From Dichetophora obliterata (lineage: Eukaryota; Arthropoda; Insecta; Diptera; Sciomyzidae): a stretch of DNA of 64,000 nt. Positions 35,537 to 47,403 of this stretch are shown here, piece after piece. The notes beneath the pieces are model-generated. The model had not been told where the DNA came from. It did not search any database and saw nothing but the letters and a program-made list of their open reading frames with translations. Both the position numbers and the translations under genes were made by a program. The stretch's first letter is position 1, and each line of letters opens with the position of its first letter. The DNA is taken from positions 17,254,210 to 17,318,209 of the forward strand of contig OY986440.1 in NCBI GenBank assembly GCA_963920525.1. The letters run 5' to 3'.

Positions 35537-35853
35537 GATATACAGTTGTGTGAAAATAATAGTAGTGCTTTTATATTCAGACATGTTTAGATAAATAAAC
35601 TAGTCTACAAAATTCGGATCCGGTCAACCCATTATCATTTCTATACGTACTTTCAACACTGGTTCCAAACCTGTACTCAGTTTTCCCCCATGAACCAAGA
35701 AATAAAGATCATGCAAAGAAAAGAGCCGCCATATTGTAAACAAAAACAGCTGATAGGTCTGACGTCATCGGTCACAAAATCTTTTGTTTACGATTAGTGA
35801 TTGGATGTTGAATGTTATTTGTTAAAATTTTAAAGAATTATCATATAAATGTA

Positions 35854-36395
35854 ATGTGTTTTTATATTAAAACGAAGTGTGCTGTAGCGACATGAATTAA
35901 TTGCAACAGCAAAAAAAAAACAAATACGTTGGTTTCTACCGTTTCCCCAAGGAAAAAATTGCTTGTAAGCAATGGGAGATTTTTTGTCGGCTAAATGTCG
36001 ACACTGCAATGGCAAGAATCTGTGGAGATCATTTTCTGCCTGAAGACTTCGAAAGAAGGGTCCAAGTTCAAATGGGTAAGTACTTCTACATTTCCACGTA
36101 AATATTCTTTTAAAAATGTTACGATAGGTTTTGGCAAAGCTATGCGCTTAAAGCCGGGCGCTGTCCCAACAGTTATGACCAAGGAGGTGCAGCCAGCAAA
36201 TGCAGAACGATGTCAGCGAATTTTAAAGCGCGAAAACAAAAAAATCATAAGTGCTCTGCTTCAGGAGTCGTTGGTCATGGAGAAGTTTTTCCTGTAGAGG
36301 AAATAGAAAAACTAAACAGGGACGCTTCTATTTCTAACCGCTCTTCAGAGCAGTTACTTCAAGCGAAAATACGCCAGCTATATTCGCAAGTGTAA
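35854..36395 (+). pseudogene. THAP-domain gene remnant with one nonsense codon in the zinc finger
   Basis: From the ATG at 35854 one frame runs through a THAP zinc finger: MCFYIKTKCAVAT, a TGA at 35893-35895 where the second zinc-binding Cys should stand (C-x4-C spacing), then KYVGFYRFPKEK, W in KQWEIFCR, ARICGDHF (the C-x2-H pair) and, after a 54-bp intron beginning GTAAGT at 36074, MRLKPGAVPT, the conserved AVP box. THAP domains bind DNA and occur both in host proteins and in P-type transposases. After residue ~110 the frame shifts (near 36293) into EEIEKLNRDASISNR, a probable coiled coil, and ends at 36393. No catalytic domain follows, so host gene or transposon origin is open. Confidence 0.65.
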
Positions 36396-38296
36396 ATAAA
36401 ATTTAACAATTTTATGAATTCAATATTTTTAATCTTTTTCTTGGAGTGAACAGCGGTTTGGAAAACCTCGCGTGATACATCTGCCACAAATTGCACAAAG
36501 ACGTTCCGAACATAAGGCTGGAAGAAGAAGCGGCAGCATCACTTAGTTAGGTGGATCATTTAAGCGAAGGCGGTTCGCCAAGCCAACGGAAGAGCTCATG
36601 GCGCATATGACTGCGTTGGAAAAAGTGTTCAACGACGTAAATGGCGACGGGCTGCTAATAAGCAAAAATTATTTGCAGACGCACATTACAAGTGCAGAGC
36701 ATATTATTTGTGACAACAAAATAAAAAAAATTGTTTTTCCGCGCACGAATGTTTTTTAAAATAAGATTATTAAATAAAGAAATTCTGAACAATTTGATGC
36801 AGAGGAAAAGAAAATTGATAATAAAAACAAAGTAAACCTCCAATTTTGTATTCTATTTATTTGCAGTTTTTATTTTTACAGCGTTCTTTACATTTAGTTA
36901 CTGCATGGAAATATAAACAAACAAAGTATTCAAACACTTTTTTCGCGAATTAAACTTATTAATTTTATAATTTTTCACTTTTATCCGTGTTTTCACATGT
37001 TTTGCATGCAAAACATATACAAATTGACAGTTTCATAGCATGCTTGTGACCGATGACGTTGCACGAAAAATTACTTTTTTCTCGCACTGCTCTTTGCGTG
37101 ATCTTCTCTTATTGGTTTATGCCGAATATACGGCTTCGGTATTCGGCATATTCGGCCGATTTTTTAGCCTTAGGCCAACATGGCCAAATATTTGCCGAAT
37201 GTTTTTGGTTTTTTGTAACGCAAACAATTTTTTATATGTTTTTTGCATTTTTTAATGCTTCAATTTTTATCAAAAGAACTTAAATTTTTAACAAATCTTT
37301 ATGTTGTTTTTGTTAAAATTCGAGTTATTAAATTATCAATTGATAAATTTCATATTGAAATTTTTGTCAACAAAAAATTAACAAACATTTTCAGTAAAAT
37401 TATAAATTAATTCAGTAAAAAAAAATATACCATAATCACTTTAAGACTTAACAGGATAATATTTTGACTATTTGTTTCAGATGAATTTTGCGACGTGTAG
37501 GAAGGTCGCCATCTCAGATCGTGTTTTAAGCACAAGTCCACGTCGCTCCGTGGCTTGCTGTAGTATATTAATTAAATAAATATTGCTAATATTCTGAAAA
37601 TATTATACAATCTTCTTCAAAGCACTGTAAATATACCTAAAAACTTTAGAATACCTATTTTATGTACGTTTTACAAAAACGGACTAATAAAAATCGCATA
37701 TTTTCGGCCTGTTTAACCCGAGTAGACCCTTAATGATTGTTACTATTGTACTGAAATGAAAGCAAGGCCCACATTTTATTATTTTTTTTTACTTGAAAAA
37801 AATTTCGTTAGTATTCGGATTTATCCTTCGGCCGAATAATTCTATTTGGTCGAGCATTCAGCTTCGGCCAGAAATCAATATTCGGTGGGACACTTCTACA
37901 CACATATAATCGAACACAGTTCATGTACCCAAAAGAGAACTGGTTTCACGCAGACTGGCCAGTACAGTAAACTTTTGAATAACTAACCGCTCACGCAGAC
38001 TGAGCACTACAGTGTACTTTGGGCCATTGTGCACAAGAGCAAATTCTCATCTCAAATCCTCAAGTCCCAAGTTTTATGCTACAGTAGAAAAGCACTTGTG
38101 CAGATTTTTGATCCACGTATATTTTGTTTTTGTAAAGTGCACAAGTCCTCAACTGCACTGGCAAGTGCACTGAATCGTGAATACCTTTAATATAAAAGGT
38201 TTGTTGCAATGTGATACGTTTTTTTATTTATTTTTATTTTATCAGGGAATATATCTTAGACAATTCAAAAGGTACTGCTTCATTAATGTGCAGTAA
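36396..38296. other. Non-coding stretch with two repeat families
   Basis: 36450-36650 is less AT-rich and could be an eroded exon, but no family is recognisable. 37120-37210 and 37830-37905 are rich in GCCGAAT/TTCGGCC words, inverted relative to each other, and the right one ends TATTCGGTGGGACACTTCTA, resembling ends of hAT-type elements. 38050-38187 is the inverse of 52623-52750 and ends in GATTCAGTGCAC-type sequence with an AAGGTATTCACGA terminus, so it belongs with the Harbinger-like ends. Confidence 0.5.
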
Positions 38297-40150
38297 AGGC
38301 CCATTTCCAATAATGCGTGAGATGCGTTGCGTTTTACGCTGCGGGAAAAAAATCAATTTCCAATAGAACGTGTGCAATAGAACATATGATATGCAGTACT
38401 TCTGCTTAGCAATGCATAGTTTTTAACAGTACCCGGCTCAGTACATTTTGTAAGTACAGTCCGTGCCAAAAATCGCATAACATAGAAATATTTTTTGAAG
38501 TGGTTAAAAATCTGCTCCAATTGGCTTTTGTACTACAAATATTAATAAGGATGTGTTTATTGACATCTTCTTTCCAATCGTGCTAAAAATGTTTATGTAA
38601 AATGGTGCCCATTAGGTTCCTACATTTTAAAAAAATAAAATATACTAATATTTTTAACAAGGTTTTTATATTAATAAATGTCAAAGAAAGTTGTCTAAAC
38701 AAAACAATTCGTACTATTTTTTAATGCATAATTTTTTGCAATACCAAAGTATAGTCTTTAATAAAAAATGTTGTCCCATTTTTGATATAATCGCAGTTTT
38801 AAAGTATCAAAATATACACAAATTTTTTTGTTTAAGTCGCGAAACTTTTTTAAATAGAAAATTTCGCCATTTAAACCGGAATTTGAGCCCAAATTAAACA
38901 AAAACTTTAAAAGCTATGTGAGTACAACCAATTTTTTGGTGAATAAAGGGCTAATATGGAGGTTTTTTCCTTGTATTAATCACTAATAAAATGTATAATA
39001 ATTTTGTGGTTGGAGTTCAGTTTAATACTTTAAAAAAAAATTGCATTTTGTAGCAGAGAAATCTTAAAACTAAGAAGTTAAATGGTTTAAAAATGAAAAT
39101 TATGTACCTAGAAACCAAGGTCATATTAAGACAACTCTTTCAACTTTTACCTTCTTTTTTTTCTCTCTTGCCATCACAGAATCATACAGATGCTGAAATG
39201 GTACAAAACTTTAATTCTTGATCTTGATTAATTTTTGATATGAATTATTTACAGTAAAATTCATGGTTTTTGTTTTATTATAGTCTGTATTTCCAAAGTC
39301 TGCTATGTTTCCATCATACCTAATAAATATAATTTTTAATTCGGCGGAACATGGCTCATGTCCCTAAATTAGTGACTCCTTTTAATTACAATGACAGTGA
39401 AAATATTTCGATGCTTTTTTTACAATTTCTTTCTAATTTATAACCAAAAATAAAAGTAAGCCTTCAAAATTTGTGGTCACACTTTGTCTTCTCAACATCG
39501 GTAATTAGTAAAAACGGATGACACTTTAAAAATAAAAAAATGTTTGCGAACTTTTGCAAAACAGGATAAACATTTCAGAAAGAAGTGGTGCTATTTTGAA
39601 ATGGACCGCCATTATTTTTAAATAAAAAAATATTCTGCATTTAAAAATATTCGAAAATGTTATGTTTTCATAATTCTTCTTACATTTGTTGATATTTTTG
39701 GTGAACATGCAAATTTTGGGTGATTTTAGAGCTATTCTAAAAAACATATCTGGTGATGCGTTTTTTTTTTTGGCAGGGGTGTGGGTTTGTGTTTGCGATG
39801 ATTTGTTTTACTTTTTGCAATCAGGACAAATTACTCAGCACTCATAATTGAAAAAAAATTTGAGGACATTTTGTCAATTTTAAGTGAAAAGAATTCGCAC
39901 CAGTACCAAATACCTTGTAGTATGGTACCAATAGTTCGTACAGTACTATTTGGAGTTGCTCTAAAGTGAACAGCTGTTTCGAGGTCAATAGCTGTCAAAT
40001 CTTCACACGCGTGAAATATTAACTTTTTCGAATATTTTACTCTGCGTGCACACGCACGTTGTTTGTTGGAACCAGTTAGGTATGTTTTAATGCATTGATT
40101 CTTTGCGTAAATTTACGAAACACATCTCACGCACCATTGAAAATGGGCCT
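38297..40150. mobile_element. 1.85-kb non-autonomous TIR element, TAA duplication
   Basis: AGGCCCATTTCCAATAATGC (38297) pairs with the right end (AATGGGCCT at 40142-40150) through about 32 bases including TGCGTGAGATG. It is flanked by TAA at 38294-38296 and 40151-40153. A TWA 3-bp duplication is typical of PIF/Harbinger elements. No transposase-like frame is inside, so it would need help in trans. Confidence 0.8.
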
Positions 40151-40186
40151 TAACTTATATGTTAGGTTGTTCGTGAAAAATACTAG

Positions 40187-40498
40187 AAGGCTATTCACAG
40201 TTTAAGCTTTCATTTAAGAAATCGTACTTAAAGCATTTGTTATTGTTGAAACTCTGAGCACCCCGCTATGTGACCTTCGTATTCGATAAATATGCAACGC
40301 TGAGATGTATGTAATTATGCGTCTGTAGACAGAGCATACAAATACGAGTTACAAAAAACACATCCTAGGACTACTTTTATTTACGCGTGTTTGCGTTTCC
40401 ATGCAAAACAACAACAAACCAAACACTTACGTAAGTTGGCGTAAAAATAACAAATCGTTAAAATAACAGAACTGCGTATTCAAACTGTGAACAGCCTT
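40187..40498. mobile_element. 312-bp Harbinger-like short element
   Basis: AAGGCTATTCACAGTTT at 40187 and the near-complement AAACTGTGAACAGCCTT ending at 40498. Related in end sequence to the AGGG-TTCAC family. No convincing 3-bp duplication (TAG left, ACC right). Confidence 0.75.
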
Positions 40499-40683
40499 AC
40501 CATATGCAGAAGGTTTTTATGTACACGAGCATTGATATATAGTGTGTCCCAGTTCACATACGTCAAGAGTTGATGTGAATTCTTGTTTATTCCCTTTTGA
40601 ATTTCCACCTCTTTCACGATGATATCCACGTCTTGCATCAAGAAAAATAAGACTTGATCGCCAAGTCTTGACAAGTGTAAGCC

Positions 40684-41224
40684 CATGGCAGAATAATGAG
40701 GTAGGGTAAGTAGCTTTGACAAGACTTATCGTTAATGTCAAAATCATAATATACAGTGCTGCCATATCATAAATTAAAATCCCATGAAAAATCCATACTT
40801 TGTCTTGGCGTTTCTGATGAAATCCTTTACTAGCAATACTTCAAAACGGGGAAGAACAGGTTTTTTGTTTTAGGAAAGCTTGAGCGGACTTATTCTGCAA
40901 AATATTTGTATATGTTATAATCCAGCTTGAGCCTTCCACTTTAAATTGTTTCCACTTTAAATTGTTTTTATAGATAATTTTATGTGAAATTACATATATT
41001 TTAATAACTTTTAAAATTTTAAAAATGGCAAAATATAAGTTATGCAATTTGTCGGACAACGTGGAATAAAGACACTTAATCTTATTTGCCCTTCATAAAA
41101 TTCCTTTTGCAAGTGTTTATCCCAGAATAAATATTAATAAAGAAAACTGGCATCTCTAAAACAAATTTTGAAATTAAGGATAGGTTCTGTCAAAGCTACT
41201 TACCCTACCTTATTATTCACCATG
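40684..41224. mobile_element. Non-autonomous P-like element, 541 bp
   Basis: The left end starts CATGGCAGAATAATGAGG (40684) and continues GTAGGGTAAGTAGCTTTGAC; the right end is the imperfect complement ending TTATTCACCATG at 41224. The outer 25 bases match the TIR of the full P-like element at 57659 at nearly every position (CATGGCAGAATAA..AGGTAGGGTAA). A subterminal block (ATACAGTGCTGCC at about 40752) also recurs near its right end (about 61662). The 8-bp flanks differ (TGTAAGCC / TAGGAAGG), so target duplication is lost or the right side was rearranged. Confidence 0.75.
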
Positions 41225-41756
41225 TAGGAAGGTTGTTGCACACGCTAAACACATGCTGAACATCCACCAACTGCAACAACCATGCAACGAAAAATCAACG
41301 AAAAGATTTCAACGAGTGTATGTGAAAATTCGTTAAATTAAGAACAACCACAGCATTTAGTTTAAATATTTTATATGAGGAAATAGTACTTTCAGTGATA
41401 ATCATATTAAAATAATATAGAAATTGTTCATTAGTGTCTGAACTTCGTTCACTACAGCTACTTACCCTACCTTATTATTCACCATGTAGGAAGGTTGTTG
41501 CACACGCTAAACACATGCTGAACATCCACCAACTGCAACAACCATGCAACGAAAAATCAACGAAAAGATTTCAACGAGTGTATATGAAAATTCGTTAAAT
41601 TAAGAACAACCACAGCATTTAGTTTAAATAATTTTATGTGAGGAAATAGTACTTTCAGTGATAATCATATTAAAATAATATAGAAATTACTCAGTGCTTT
41701 CAGTGATAATCATATTAAAATAATATAGAAATTGTTCATTAGTGTCTGAACTTCAA
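41193..41756. repeat. Tandem duplication, unit about 262 bp, starting at a P-like TIR
   Basis: 41193-41454 is repeated at 41455-41756, each unit beginning with the same P-like right TIR (TACTTACCCTACCTTATTAT). A partial third repetition of TTTCAGTGATAATCAT lies at 41700-41740. The second TIR has no partner, so it is a solo end created by the duplication. Confidence 0.85.
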
Positions 41757-44459
41757 GGAATCGTTTAAAGAAAATTTATATTAATCGTCTCGAAGTAGAT
41801 TAGTTCTTAAAAATTGTGTCTATTTGTGAAAAATAAAAATTTCTCGAAAGACGACAACCGGGTGTAATATTTTATTCAAAGTCTTTTAAAAAAATTTCAA
41901 AGGACAACATCGATTTGATAAGTTGCTTTTAAGACCGAGAACAAACCGAAGAATTCTTTTACCTATTGACAGAGGGGTAAGTAAAAATTTGTAAGTAAAA
42001 TTTGTAAGTAAAATTTTTAGACATGCTAACACATGCAATAAAAAATTCAACGAGAAGATTTCAAAGAGTTATAATGAAAATTCGTTAAAATAAGAACTAC
42101 CACAGCAAAAAGTTCAAATATATTTGAGTGAGGAAATAACCAAAGAGGTTTTACAAAAATAACTTATTTATTTCTTTGGTTGTAAATTTTACTATAGAGG
42201 TTTGAATTTTTTTTCAAAAGCATATATCACCTTAACTATAAGAGATAGACATGGACATGGAAGACAGTGTCCTGGGGCCGAATTACAGAATCCATGATCG
42301 AGCGAAATTACGAAGAGCACGACGAGACAAGTGCACATGTTTTTGTATGTACACAAAACATGTGGTTTTTTCGTCATAACTCCCAAACCATACATCCTAC
42401 AGGGACGATTTATGCTCTGCAGACTGCATTTTTAGAAATTCCTTGGGAAAAATTTTAAAATATTATATTAAGTGTTAATTGTATGTCTTTTTTTGTGCAT
42501 TTTTCGTCATAAATTCGCCATAAAATCCAAAATACATATCAGACAAGGACGTTTCATGTATCAAAATGATCGTCACGGCATTGTACTTAGGGCGGGTTAC
42601 TTTTTTGTCGAAATTCATTTTGCTCTTTCTCTTATAGTTCGGGAGTTGTAGAACACCTTTTGGAGTAGTAGTAAGCCAAAAACATGTGGTTTCGTCCATT
42701 ATAAAATGTAAAAAAAGTTTTGTTTTATCTTTTTTTGTAATGGCACAACTGCAGTAGTTCTTGTGCCAGAACAAAAAAAAAGTGTGTTTTTAATAATAAA
42801 AGGTAAATCTAAAGAAATACGTAGGGGATTTAGGAAATATTAAAAAATTTGGAAAAATCAAACGACTTGACGAAATGACATCATAACTCAAACAATTTTT
42901 GATATATCAAAAAAATCCTACGTATTTCTCTAGATAAGATAACTATAAATATGTAAGTGTATCTAAAATTTACAGTCGATTGGATAAAAACTTTTTGAGT
43001 TGTGCTGCCAGTAGCGGAGTTTAAAGGTTCTCCAACAATGACGCTCTACTAACGCCATTTAAAAAAAAACAAAGTAGACAAAACTTTTTTATTATGCAGT
43101 AATATAAATAAATTATACAGTATGTCAAAAGTTATTGCTAAATATCTATTTTTTCATACCATTAACTATCTAGTTATAGTAATAAAACCCATTTTCAGTT
43201 TGTTTAGCCTTTATTCAAATCTAAAAGGCTCAACGGATTTCGCTCAAATTTGGTATACATATTACGTGTATCCTAGATTAAAAGATTTAATACTTAGTTT
43301 TTGTCACGCCTCCTCTGACACTATTTATCTTACGGTTATTTTGTCATTACAATTAGTTTCGGATTTTTCGTCGATCTAATTTGAAGGGTTAAAAATGTTT
43401 GTTATTTTGACACCAAAATCACTCGCATATCTTCAAAATTGTTGAAATTTTTGACTAAAACGATTCTTCCTAAAACATCCTTACCTAAGAATGCGAAAAA
43501 AACGACATGAAAATCAAAGTTTTGGTTTTCGATGCAAATATCTCCGCTGTTTATAAATATATTTCAATGAAGTTTTTTTGTTTAAAATTGAAGAAAATCG
43601 CTATACAAAAATAGTTTGAACTTTACCATTAGATTAGTGTATATATATTTTATATCTTTTTTCATAAAAGTTCCAACATATTGACTTTTTACTCAAAAAA
43701 TTACTCAAAAGTTGTTTTTGTTGTAAAAATTGTGATTTTTTCGCGAAATTTATTTTTTTCCAAATTCTGTTTTTATCTAAAAAAGTCAAGTCTCAAAAAC
43801 AATTTATGTGAAAAAATTACCCCAATATCTCTTTCCAATCAAAAGTTATGGCTAAAAATGGCGACAGGGAGTTGCTGTCGTGATCTTAAATTGTGTTGAC
43901 GAGTGTCTGTCCGTCCCTTTCATTTTAATTAAATTAAATTTTAAAAGTTAATTGTCTGATTCAAATGTTCCGTCTTGTGCGTTAAAGTTTATAGTGCGTT
44001 TTATTTCTTGTTGTTTGTAATGTCCGTGTCAATGAGTGTTTAAAAGAAACAATTAAGAAAGAAAAATAAACAAAAAATTCAACAACAGCAACGTAATTGC
44101 AGTTCCAACAAGAACATCATCAACATCACAGCAGCAAAACCTGTTGCACAGACAGAGAGCCGCTAGCTGCAGCATCATCATCGCTGGACAGCAGTGCAGT
44201 TTTTGTAGCTGACCACGCGAGGGGCTTTTCTATGCTCCTCGCAGTGTAAGTTATTGTTGTTGTCTTCGTTTCCGTCATCTTCGATATCCTCTCCCATTAG
44301 TTACGTTTGCAAGTAGGGTTGCACAGTGTGCTAAATTGTGCTGAAGTAAAGGCATAACACTTGCTTCAGTACTTTTGAATTGCTCATGTTGTGCAATTCT
44401 CTTGCAGCCGTAACTAATTACCTTAATTACCTTATAAGCCCTTATTTGTTTAATATTTG
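41757..44459. other. AT-rich non-coding stretch
   Basis: No protein family recognised. A degenerate piece of the 41193 repeat (ATGCAATAAAAAATTCAACG, about 42025) continues the tandem array. A small hairpin pairs GAAATACGTAGGGGA (42820) with TCCTACGTATTTC (42908). From about 44050 the sequence is richer in CA/CAGCA words and may be the 5' leader of the retrotransposon at 44460. Confidence 0.45.
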
Positions 44460-47403
44460 CATGGTGCGGAAATGTCGGGTCTTTTTTGCATAGATTTTTG
44501 CAATATTCTTGGACGGAGGGCGAATTTTTCTCGGTATATTTTCATTGTACTCTACATAGGCCTCAAATAATGGCACTAGGTGAGACCCAGGTAGCCGAGG
44601 ATGCAGATCCACTGGATTTTCATATACGTGGGTACCGCTTACTGCCATTATTTTCTTTGCATAGGCATCGTCATTTTTATAAGAACGGATGTAGCGTACC
44701 AGTGTGAGAGGAGTTTGAACGTGACCGATCCAGAGTTTAGCTCAATGTGGATTAGGTTCAGGCTTCGCTCTGACTTGCTGCATTTCTGTTTTATTTATAG
44801 AAGTTCAAATCTAGGGAGTGAGCCCACTTTTAACAAACTGCCCTCCCTCTCTCTGATTCAATTACGCACATTTCGGGGTTCTTTCCTGACAGTAGGAGCG
44901 TTGTAGCAGGCGATTTCAATGTCCACAACCCGGCTTGGTTACGTCACTCGGGCCCATTGACACCTGTGAGGCAATATGTTGAGCTATTTGCTGAATCGAA
45001 CCAATTGATTCAACTAGTGAAGGAACCCACTTTTGTCCCTCACAGTGATATGCAAAGCCAAAATACCACTGACCGTTTTCTGTCTTCACATCATGAAAAA
45101 TATGATGTGAGTGACAACGCACCTCTTGGTAACTCGGACCATTGTACCATCTCCGGTGTTTTTTCATATTCTAACCCCTGCACCTCTACGCCTAAAGCCC
45201 CGAAGAGGACTGCATGGTTTTATGGAAAGGCAAATTGGACTGCGTTAAATAATTTTTATCGCAGCTTCAATTGGAAATTATGTTTCGCTGATAGAAATGT
45301 GAATGCCGCGGCTGTCATGGTACAAGAAATTATTTTATTGGATATGCAGTCTTTCATTCCCAATAAGATGAGAAGCATTAAACCAAAAGACCACTCATGG
45401 TTTAATGAGACTTGCAGGATTGCAGTCAGGTCCAAAGAGGAAGCCTTTCAGAATTGGCGTTCTAACAAGAATACCGACACTTAAGGATTTCACATCGAGG
45501 CAAGGAATCGCTGTAATGCAATTTTAAAACGCGAAAAGTTTCTGCACGAAGTTCGCATTCGAGAACAGGTTCTTCTCTGCCCCATAGGGAGCAAAAATTT
45601 TTGGTCATTTGTTAAAAGAGTTAAGAACCAGACATCGTCATCGATTAAAGCTGATTCAAAAGATGACCAAATCTTCACTAGCTCGGCTGATAAAGCTAAC
45701 CTATTGGCTAGATTGTTTGCACAAAATTCCACTCTCTCGAATAGCAATCAGCCACTGCCCTTTGTTAAGGGTGGAGATATACTTTAGAACGAGGGCAGTT
45801 GAAAGGGTGCTTACAAATCTCAACATAAACAAAGCCTCTGGTTCTGATGGCATACCGCCAATTGTGCTTAAAATGTGTACTTATTTGCTGGCTCGGCCTT
45901 TGCGCAACCTTTTCAATATCTCCTACAGAACAGGAGTATTTCCATCTTGTTGAAAGGTGGCAAATGTCCAGCCGGTACCTAAAAAGGGTGATGCCATGAA
46001 CCCTGCAAACTACCGACCCATTGCGATATGCTCTACGCTTTCCAAAGTTATGGAAAGCGTAGTAAACTTCAATGTTGTGAACTATCTGGAGCGCAACCAA
46101 ATGCTCAGTGACCGTCAATATGGTTTCCATAGGGCTCGCTCTACTGGTGATCTTATGGCGTTCTTAACCGAAGAATGGAATAAATGCGTTCACTTTTTCG
46201 GTGAAAGCAGGGTTGTTGCCCTTGATATTTCTAAAGCGTTCAACCGAGTGTGGCATAAAGCGCTCGTGTCAAAACTCGTTGTATATGGTTTTTGTGGTAA
46301 CTTTGGTCGATGGATCACGTGTTTCCTCAAGGACGATTCGAGTCACAGTTGACGGTATTTCGTCCGAGGAGCACGCCATTAACGCAGGAGTACCGCAGGG
46401 TTCAGTTCTATCGCCAACCTTGTTTCTAGTTTTTATCAACGACCTTCTGTCGTTGATGCATATCCCAATACATTCGTTTGCGGACGACAGCAGCATTTGT
46501 CATTCATATTCATTTAAAAAACGCCCAAGCTCTATGGAGATTGAGAGAAAAAGGCAAAATATGAATGACACACTCCTAAATGATCTACAGAAAATCTCCG
46601 AGTGGGGTCTTGCTAATAGAGTAGAGTTCAATGCAAGCAAGACTCAGTGCTGCCGGTTAACCCACAAGCTGATGGATTGCCCCTTAGCACCCCTCAAAAT
46701 GAATGGTGTGGATCTTGTGGAATCAACCGCTCTTGACGTTCTGGGCATATCGATCAAGTGTGATCTTCGTTGGAATGATCATATTTTCGATGTGTCGAAA
46801 GAAGCGAGCAAGTGCCTAGGTTTTTTAAAACGGTGCAAAAAATATTTCACCTCAGCTGATCTTCGCATGATTTACACCTTATACAATAGACCGAAAATGG
46901 AGTACAATTCGAACATTTGGGCAGGGGCGTCAAGATCTTATTTGGAGCTTCTGTATCGAATTCAACGTCGTGCGATATATTTGATAGGGGATGAAAGTAT
47001 TTCATCCTCTATCAACTCTCTTGGGCATCGCCGCAATGTTGGTTGCCTAAGCCTTCTGTATAGGTATTACCATGGGAAGTGTTACATGGCCTGACGCCAC
47101 CAGCTCGTGTGCTTCCCAGGTCCACTCGGGCAGCTGTCCAAGCCCACCCCTTTACCATTGCATCGATGTCCAATAGAACTTCGCATTACCGTGATAATTC
47201 GTTCCTTAGTAGCACGGTTAAGTTGTGAAATAGTCTCCCTGCGAGCGTGTTTCCCGGCAGTTTTGTACTGTGCAAATTTAAAACAAATATTCACCGACAC
47301 TACTCCATATATCCACCCTCCAACTTACTATCACCCATCTTCCGAAACAACACAATGCTTACGCATTTATAGGTGGCATTCCCTGAGCGTTGGTTCAGTC
47401 TAA
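44460..47403 (+). pseudogene. Non-LTR retrotransposon (jockey-like): endonuclease + RT, frameshifted
   Basis: A second, different non-LTR element. Endonuclease: ALGETQVAEDADPLDFHIRG (about 44573), VVAGDFNVHNPAWL (about 44903) and GNSDHCTI (about 45130). Reverse transcriptase: NKASGSDGIPP (about 45829), NYRPIAICSTLSKVMESV (about 46007), YGFHRARST (about 46119), VVALDISKAFNRVWHKAL (about 46213), AGVPQGSVLSPTLF (about 46386) and the catalytic FADD at about 46477-46488. The C-terminal part continues to 47094 and, after a shift, to about 47390. Frameshifts near 44620, 45780 and 46330 and stops at 45482 and 45952 inactivate it. No ORF1 was recognised upstream. Ends with an A-rich run at 47402. Confidence 0.85.

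Noticed and set aside
35537..35562. Tc1/mariner-like end (ACAGTTGTGTGAAAATAATA) next to a MITE
   Set aside because: Only one end is visible; no partner TIR, TA duplication or transposase could be found, so it is noted but not called as an element.
36450..36650. Less AT-rich segment that might be an exon of a host gene
   Set aside because: Frames are short and broken and I recognise no domain; composition alone is insufficient.
38456..39780. Possible Tc1-like pair (CAGTCCGTGCCAAAAATCGC and GGCAGGGGTGTG)
   Set aside because: The ends match weakly and mostly through homopolymer A/T runs; no TA target pair is clear.
41193..41756. CRISPR-like array
   Set aside because: Repeat unit is ~262 bp with only two copies, and the organism is clearly eukaryotic; it is a tandem duplication.
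42192..42774. Several 60-100 codon frames on both strands
   Set aside because: Overlapping, low-complexity, no motif; the region looks like decayed repeat sequence.
46269..46496. Minus-strand open frames within the 44.4-47.4 kb element
   Set aside because: Complementary to reverse transcriptase coding sequence; shadows.
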